In this document: in pieces, positions 8,266 to 12,430 of the stretch | Layout: every line of letters starts with the position of its first letter | Position numbering within the stretch: the first letter of the stretch is position 1 | Source: GCA-2719315 sp964448645 | Lineage (GTDB): Bacteria; Bacteroidota; Bacteroidia; Flavobacteriales; Flavobacteriaceae | Assembly: GCA_964448645.1 (NCBI GenBank) | Contig: CAYUZY010000057.1 | Location: 1 to 12,430, forward strand | Direction: 5' to 3' | DNA: 12,430 bases | The notes under the pieces: generated by a model | Database searches by the model: none | What the model was told of the DNA's origin: nothing | What the model saw: only the letters and a program-made list of their open reading frames with translations | Position numbers and translations under genes: made by a program

Positions 8266-8919
8266 TGATTTTAAATCTTTTATTACTTCAAAAGCAATAT
8301 TAACCTGAGTTTCATCCATAAGAATTGTAAATTCGTTTGAAGTAGATATTACTTCATTTATGTTAACACCTTCCCAAGATAACCTTTGAAAAATAAAATA
8401 ATATATTCCTGGTATAGTCACATTTTCATCAGGAAGTTTAATAGTTATTGATGACAAATTCTCTGTTTTACTATTACAAATTTCTTTTTGAAACAATTCA
8501 TCTACAAAATAAGATATGTTTTTGCTTACAATAATATTTGATTCTGCAACTCCTCTTGATGAAGTATAAAAAACATCTTTTAAGTTTTCAATTTTAGACA
8601 ATAATTTCCCTTGAGATAATAAAAGTGATTCTGATATTGAAAAACTATAATCTACTAGGGATGATCTTACAGTAATATCTCCTAAGTTCTTTAAAACCCC
8701 TATTATTTTATGAGTAGAAATAAATTCTAAACTATCAGAAATTCTTTTTAAAGCCATTACTATAGCTCCACTTTTTGCAGGTTTTCGAAGACCGTTTTCA
8801 ATATTAGGTTGAATTTCTCGAGCTAAAGATGTCAAATTAATTATTCCCTGAGAAAGAGCAGTTGACAAAAAAGGTTTTGTTTTTATATAATCAGTTACTT
8901 CAGAAGCAATAGTTCTCAT
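8260..8919 (-). CDS. Bacteroidota ACT-domain protein, putative amino-acid-responsive regulator
   Basis: This encodes 219 residues with no signal peptide or membrane segment. The C-terminal 62 residues (158-219) read as an ACT domain of the aspartokinase type: a first strand ITIKLP, a helix after PGIYYFIFQRL, a strand with INEVISTSNEFTILM, and a final helix. ACT domains bind small ligands, often amino acids, and dimerise. There is no kinase domain, although I recall homologues in Bacteroidota being labelled aspartate kinase because of this similarity. Residues 17-62 (INLTSLAREIQ, then SGAIVMALKRI) resemble a winged helix-turn-helix, followed by possible wing strands near 80-95. This suggests a DNA-binding sensor, which is inference. 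The ATG at 8917-8919 is preceded by TAATTTTG, 11 nt away. The gene is convergent with mfd (6-nt stop overlap) and divergent from metG, with dyads in between. A substrate or target cannot be named. Confidence 0.85.
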   Translation of the reverse strand: MRTIASEVTDYIKTKPFLSTALSQGIINLTSLAREIQPNIENGLRKPAKSGAIVMALKRISDSLEFISTHKIIGVLKNLGDITVRSSLVDYSFSISESLLLSQGKLLSKIENLKDVFYTSSRGVAESNIIVSKNISYFVDELFQKEICNSKTENLSSITIKLPDENVTIPGIYYFIFQRLSWEGVNINEVISTSNEFTILMDETQVNIAFEVIKDLKSL

Positions 8920-8930
8920 ACATTTTTTTT

Positions 8931-8938
8931 CAAAATTA
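8931..8938 (-). promoter_or_regulatory. Candidate Bacteroidota -7 box for the ACT-domain gene
   Basis: On the minus strand this reads TAATTTTG, identical to the box before trxA and matching TAnnTTTG. It ends 11 nt before the ATG at 8919, separated from it by an A-rich stretch. No TTG is found at -33 spacing; that interval is occupied instead by the dyad at 8947-8957. Confidence 0.45.
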
Positions 8939-8943
8939 CTAAA

Positions 8944-8979
8944 TTTAACATTATGTTGTATTTAAAACATTTTGTTAAA
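8944..8979. promoter_or_regulatory. Tandem dyads, candidate operator between the ACT gene and metG
   Basis: Two 11-bp units, AACATTATGTT (8947-8957) and AACATTTTGTT (8966-8976), differ by one base and start 19 bp apart. Each has internal dyad symmetry (AACA with TGTT). The whole block is also bounded by a 7-bp inverted repeat, TTTAACA (8944-8950) with TGTTAAA (8973-8979). It lies in the divergent spacer, just upstream of the ACT-gene -7 box, where a dimeric regulator could bind. The composition is AT-rich, so chance is possible. No regulator is identified; the neighbouring ACT/HTH-like protein is one candidate. Confidence 0.35.
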
Positions 8980-9031
8980 AAAATCGAATTAATAAAAAAA
9001 TAAATGAGATAAGAAAATAAACTAATTAACT

Positions 9032-9039
9032 TATTTTTG
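9032..9039 (+). promoter_or_regulatory. Candidate Bacteroidota -7 box for metG
   Basis: TATTTTTG is a full match to TAnnTTTG and ends 13 nt before the metG ATG, the same distance as at trxA and tRNA-Asp. No TTG-type -33 element is visible 19-21 bp upstream. The predicted leader would be only a few nucleotides, with no Shine-Dalgarno. Confidence 0.45.
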
Positions 9040-9052
9040 AAAAATATTATAA

Positions 9053-11095
9053 ATGACTGATTCTAAAGAAAAATATACAATTACAGCTGCTCTACCTTAT
9101 ACAAATGGTCCTATTCATATTGGTCATTTAGCTGGTGTTTACATTCCTGCTGATATATACTCAAGATACTTAAGAGCTATTGGAAAAGATATAGTTTTTA
9201 TTTGTGGAAGTGACGAACATGGTGTCGCAATATCAATTAAAGCTAAAAAAGAAAACAAAACTCCGAAAGAGATAATTGACAAATATGATTCTATGATAAA
9301 AGATGCTTTTAAGAAATTTGATATATCCTTTGATAATTATTCCAGAACATCCAAAAAAATTCATCATGAAACAGCATCAGAATTTTTTAAAAATCTTAAT
9401 CAAAAAAATGTTTTTGTTGAAAAAGAAGCTAAACAACTTTATGATAATGAAGCTAAACAATTTCTTGCTGACAGATTTGTTAAAGGGACTTGTCCCTTAT
9501 GTGATAATGATGAAGCTTATGGTGATCAATGTGAATCCTGTGGGTCATCATTAAGTGCAAATGAATTAATTAATCCTAAATCAACTATTAGTAATTCTAA
9601 ACCTGTATTAAAAAAAACTAAACATTGGTATCTTCCTTTAAATAAATATGAAAAATTTATATCTGAATGGATTTTAAAAGGACATAAAAAAAATTGGAAA
9701 ACAAACGTCTATGGTCAAGTAAAATCGTGGATTGATAATGGTCTTAAAGAAAGAGCTGTTACTAGAGACCTTGATTGGGGAATTCCTGTGCCAATAAAAG
9801 GTTTAAAAGAAAAGGTGCTTTATGTATGGTTTGATGCTCCAATTGGATATATTTCTTCGACAAAAGAATGGGCTAAAAATAATGAGAAAGACTGGGAACC
9901 ATATTGGAAATCGGATAAAACAAAATTAATTCATTTCATAGGAAAAGATAATATTGTGTTTCATTGTATTATTTTTCCTATTATTTTAAAAGAGTCCTCT
10001 GGTTATATACTTCCCTATAATGTTCCAGCTAATGAATTTTTAAATTTAGAAGGAAAAAAAATTTCAACTTCAAAAAACTGGGCTGTTTGGCTTCACGAAT
10101 ATTTAAAAGAATTACCCGGAAGAGAAGATCTTCTTCGTTACGTTTTAACTTCTAATGCTCCTGAAACAAAAGACAATGATTTTACTTGGAAAGAATTTCA
10201 AGCAAGAAATAATAATGAACTAGTTTCAATTTATGGAAATTTTGTTAATAGAGTTTTTGTTTTAATTAATAAATATTTTAAAGGGAAAGTTCCTTCCCCT
10301 AATAACTTAAATAATAAAGATTCTAAAATATTAAAATCAATAAAAAAATTTCCGAAACAAATTGGAACAAAAATTGAGGAATTTAAATTTAGAGAAGCTA
10401 GTCAAAACTTAATTAATATTTCTCGTATAGGAAATAAATATCTAGCTGAACAAGAACCTTGGAAATTAGTAAAAACTCAAATGGATAAAGTTCAAAATAT
10501 TATGTATATAGCTGTTCAACTTACTGCTACTCTAGCAATACTTAGCGAACCATTTCTTCCTTTTAGCAGTAAAAAACTAAAATCCCTTCTAAAAATTTCT
10601 AAATCTGAATTAAAGTGGAATGATTTAATTAATATAAATGAAATCATAAAGCCAGGACATATTATTAGCAAACCCGAACTTTTATTTAAAAAAATTGAAG
10701 ATGAAGAAATTGATTATCAAATCACTAAATTGAATGAAAGATCAACAGAAAGTTTAAATAAAAAAAAAAGAACTTCTTATAATAACTTTTCTAAATTAAA
10801 TATCTCTGTTGGTTCAATTATTAATGTAAATGAAATTAAATCTTTTAAAAATTATAAAAAATTTAAAATAAATACCGGGTCAAAAAACTTAAATATAATT
10901 TCGGAAGTCTCAATAAATTTTAATGAAAAAAAATGTATTGGGCAAAAGGTCTCAATTATAACAAACCTAAAACCAATAAAAATAAAAGGAGAGATTAGCG
11001 AAGGACTTATACTCTCAACAAAAAATGAAAAAGGAGAAGTAATCTTTATAATTCCTGATAATAATAAAATAAAAAATGGATTATCGATAAGTTAG
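9053..11095 (+). CDS. metG: Methionyl-tRNA synthetase with C-terminal tRNA-binding domain
   Basis: This encodes a 680-residue class I aminoacyl-tRNA synthetase that charges tRNA-Met, including initiator tRNA, in the cytosol. The HIGH signature is at residues 22-25. The zinc knuckle has C147-x2-C150 and C160-x2-C163. The KMSKS-loop equivalent is KISTS at 336-340 followed by KNWAVW; this variant is, from memory, usual in Flavobacteriia. The anticodon-binding helical domain covers about 370-540 and is followed by a lysine-rich linker with an A10 tract (10760-10769). The last 100 residues form a divergent Trbp/EMAP-type OB fold, recognisable from FSKLNISVGSI, NLKPIKIKG and SEGLIL. Length is close to the E. 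coli enzyme (677). The ATG at 9053 is the natural start, just before YTITAALPYTNG. The stop codon directly abuts the ATG of the deacetylase gene, so the two are probably co-transcribed. Confidence 0.98.
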   Translation: MTDSKEKYTITAALPYTNGPIHIGHLAGVYIPADIYSRYLRAIGKDIVFICGSDEHGVAISIKAKKENKTPKEIIDKYDSMIKDAFKKFDISFDNYSRTSKKIHHETASEFFKNLNQKNVFVEKEAKQLYDNEAKQFLADRFVKGTCPLCDNDEAYGDQCESCGSSLSANELINPKSTISNSKPVLKKTKHWYLPLNKYEKFISEWILKGHKKNWKTNVYGQVKSWIDNGLKERAVTRDLDWGIPVPIKGLKEKVLYVWFDAPIGYISSTKEWAKNNEKDWEPYWKSDKTKLIHFIGKDNIVFHCIIFPIILKESSGYILPYNVPANEFLNLEGKKISTSKNWAVWLHEYLKELPGREDLLRYVLTSNAPETKDNDFTWKEFQARNNNELVSIYGNFVNRVFVLINKYFKGKVPSPNNLNNKDSKILKSIKKFPKQIGTKIEEFKFREASQNLINISRIGNKYLAEQEPWKLVKTQMDKVQNIMYIAVQLTATLAILSEPFLPFSSKKLKSLLKISKSELKWNDLININEIIKPGHIISKPELLFKKIEDEEIDYQITKLNERSTESLNKKKRTSYNNFSKLNISVGSIINVNEIKSFKNYKKFKINTGSKNLNIISEVSINFNEKKCIGQKVSIITNLKPIKIKGEISEGLILSTKNEKGEVIFIIPDNNKIKNGLSIS

Positions 11096-12007
11096 ATGAC
11101 CAATTTTATTCCTATAGCATACCATAAAAAATATAAATTAAAACTTCCTAAAGGACATCGCTTCCCAATGGAAAAATATGAACTACTACCCTTGCAACTA
11201 ATACATGAGGGTGTTTCAAGGGAAAGTGATTTTTTTTTACCAGAATATGCAAAATTAGAGGATGTACTTGAAATCCATGATAAAGAATATATTCTAAAGC
11301 TAATTAAACGTAATTTAAACAAATCTGAAATTAGAAAAATTGGATTTCCGTTAACAAAAGAACTTATAGATAGAGAGTTTTTAATCACTGGAGGGACAAT
11401 TATGGGAGCTGAAAAAGCCATGAAACATGGAATATCAATGAATATTGCAGGAGGAACTCATCATGCTTTCTCAAATAAAGGTGAAGCTTTTTGTATATTA
11501 AATGACCAGGCAATAGCTGCAAAATATTTATTAAAAAATAAAAAAATTAATAAAATATTAATTATTGACCTCGATGTACATCAAGGAAATGGAACTGCTT
11601 CTATTTTCAAATCAAATAAAAAAGTTTTTACATTTTCAATGCACGGAGCAAAAAATTTTCCTTTTAAAAAAGAAAAAAGTGACCTTGATATTGAATTAGA
11701 AGATAATACTTCAGATGAAAAATATCTAAATAAGCTAGAGGAGGCCTTAAATAAATTAATAAAAGAAGTTAATCCTCAATTTGTGTTTTACCTTTCTGGT
11801 GTTGATGTCATAGATACTGATAAATTAGGAAGGCTTTCTTTAAGTTTAGAGGGATGTAAAAAAAGAGATCAAATTGTCTTTTCAATTTGTAAAAACAAAA
11901 AGATTCCAATCCAATGTAGTATGGGTGGCGGTTATTCTAAAGATCTTATAACTATAGTTAATGCACACTCAAATACTTTTAAAATGGCAAATGAAATTTT
12001 TACTTAG
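11096..12007 (+). CDS. Histone deacetylase family protein (class IV-like)
   Basis: This encodes a 303-residue zinc-dependent amidohydrolase of the arginase/deacetylase fold, about the usual length for compact bacterial members. The tandem catalytic histidines are H122-H123 in GGTHHAF. DLDVHQGNG (158-166) supplies zinc ligands D160 and H162, and D237 in YLSGVDV supplies the third. FSMHG places H183 near the active site, and Y280 in GGGY is the transition-state tyrosine. All key residues are intact, so it should be active. The DxDxHQGNG form resembles class IV (HDAC11-like) proteins more than class I or II. The substrate is unknown: acetylated proteins, polyamines or other amides are all possible. 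The ATG starts immediately after the metG TAG with no gap, so translational coupling is likely. The stop overlaps the convergent CBS gene by 4 nt. The N-terminus (FIPIAYHKKYKLKLPKGHRF) matches the family, supporting this start. Confidence 0.93.
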   Translation: MTNFIPIAYHKKYKLKLPKGHRFPMEKYELLPLQLIHEGVSRESDFFLPEYAKLEDVLEIHDKEYILKLIKRNLNKSEIRKIGFPLTKELIDREFLITGGTIMGAEKAMKHGISMNIAGGTHHAFSNKGEAFCILNDQAIAAKYLLKNKKINKILIIDLDVHQGNGTASIFKSNKKVFTFSMHGAKNFPFKKEKSDLDIELEDNTSDEKYLNKLEEALNKLIKEVNPQFVFYLSGVDVIDTDKLGRLSLSLEGCKKRDQIVFSICKNKKIPIQCSMGGGYSKDLITIVNAHSNTFKMANEIFT

Positions 12008-12430
12008 CGCCAAGTTTGACTTTTCATATTTAAAGCTGCAATTACAATATCCTTTCTACTAAGCTGACCAACTAATCTATCTTTATTGATAACCGGAAAA
12101 CGTCTTTTTTTTGTTTTAAAAAAAAGAGAAGCAGCATCAAAAACTGTAGTAGAAGCATCTATTGTTTGAACATTATTTGTCATAAAATGTTTAACAGTTT
12201 TATCAAGAATTGGCATATTAAAATATCTGCTATCAGATATTTCCTTCATACAATCAGCCTCTGAAATTATACCAACTAGTTTTCCCGAAGAATTTACAAC
12301 TGGTCCACCAGAAACTCTATACTTTATAAACTTTTTCATAACATCATGAATTGATTCATTAGGACTAAATAAAATCAATTTATGACTCATGACATCAGAG
12401 ACTAATAGTCTAATTGGAGAGGCCTTTTTT
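12004..12430 (-). CDS. Twin CBS-domain protein, N-terminus beyond window edge
   Basis: This encodes a protein made almost only of two CBS domains, which pair into a module that commonly binds adenine nucleotides as an energy sensor. An internal ATG at 12388-12390 would give 128 residues. The frame stays open through 12430, and the upstream residues (SPIRLLVSDVMSHKLILF) supply the V-x-D-V-M strand that opens a normal CBS repeat. The gene is therefore incomplete here and starts further right. CBS1 contains SGGPVV and GKLVGIISEAD. CBS2 begins around VKHFM and contains RRFPVINKDRLVGQLSRKD. The protein ends in QTWR, and I recall a similar ending in flavobacterial homologues. No enzymatic domain is visible. 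The TAA at 12004-12006 overlaps the deacetylase stop by 4 nt on the opposite strand. Confidence 0.9.
   Translation of the reverse strand, partial: KKASPIRLLVSDVMSHKLILFSPNESIHDVMKKFIKYRVSGGPVVNSSGKLVGIISEADCMKEISDSRYFNMPILDKTVKHFMTNNVQTIDASTTVFDAASLFFKTKKRRFPVINKDRLVGQLSRKDIVIAALNMKSQTWR

Noticed and set aside
9303..9554. 83-codon frame within metG on the plus strand
   Set aside because: It is a shifted frame of the metG region covering the zinc knuckle and has no independent support.
10760..10769. Run of ten A in metG, considered as a frameshift or slippage site
   Set aside because: The frame continues through it into a recognisable tRNA-binding domain, and it encodes lysines in a linker. 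There is no evidence of a broken or recoded gene.
11092..11421. 109-codon open frame on the minus strand opposite the 5' end of the deacetylase gene
   Set aside because: It lies fully antisense to a well-supported conserved gene, has low-complexity Ser/Ile/Leu-rich content and resembles no known family. It is a chance frame.

Overview
The window is gene-dense, very AT-rich chromosomal DNA, almost certainly from a marine-type, genome-streamlined member of the Bacteroidota (class Flavobacteriia). Four things point there. The DNA polymerase III alpha subunit carries a DnaQ-like exonuclease at its N-terminus. MetG has the KISTS form of the KMSKS loop and a C-terminal tRNA-binding domain. No gene has a Shine-Dalgarno sequence. 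Several starts are preceded by the Bacteroidota -7 box TAnnTTTG. Genus and species cannot be told from the sequence alone.

Layout. Positions 1-4824 are read on the minus strand: dnaE (493-4824), then trxA (118-435), then a tRNA-Asp(GTC) gene (54 down to 1) cut by the window edge. A 177-bp divergent spacer separates dnaE from mfd (5002-8265, plus), which encodes the transcription-repair coupling factor. The mfd stop overlaps the stop of a convergent gene (8260-8919, minus) for a Bacteroidota-type protein with a C-terminal ACT domain. A second divergent spacer (8920-9052) holds two near-identical dyads and -7 boxes for both flanking genes. It leads to metG (9053-11095), directly followed by a class IV-like histone deacetylase family gene (11096-12007). 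That gene overlaps, stop to stop, a twin-CBS-domain gene on the minus strand (12004 onward), whose start lies beyond the right end of the window.

Function. Most of the window is information processing: replication with proofreading, transcription-coupled repair, methionyl-tRNA charging, a tRNA, and thiol redox. The ACT and CBS proteins are probable small-molecule sensors. The deacetylase is probably translationally coupled to metG. No phage, insertion sequence, CRISPR array, toxin-antitoxin pair or other obvious accessory system is present.

The points most worth a second look are: the mfd reading frame, which appears to begin upstream of its first conventional start, possibly at an ATT codon; the recurrent spacing of TAnnTTTG boxes 11-13 nt before gene starts; the tandem dyad between the ACT gene and metG; and an intact Walker A motif at the Mfd N-terminus.
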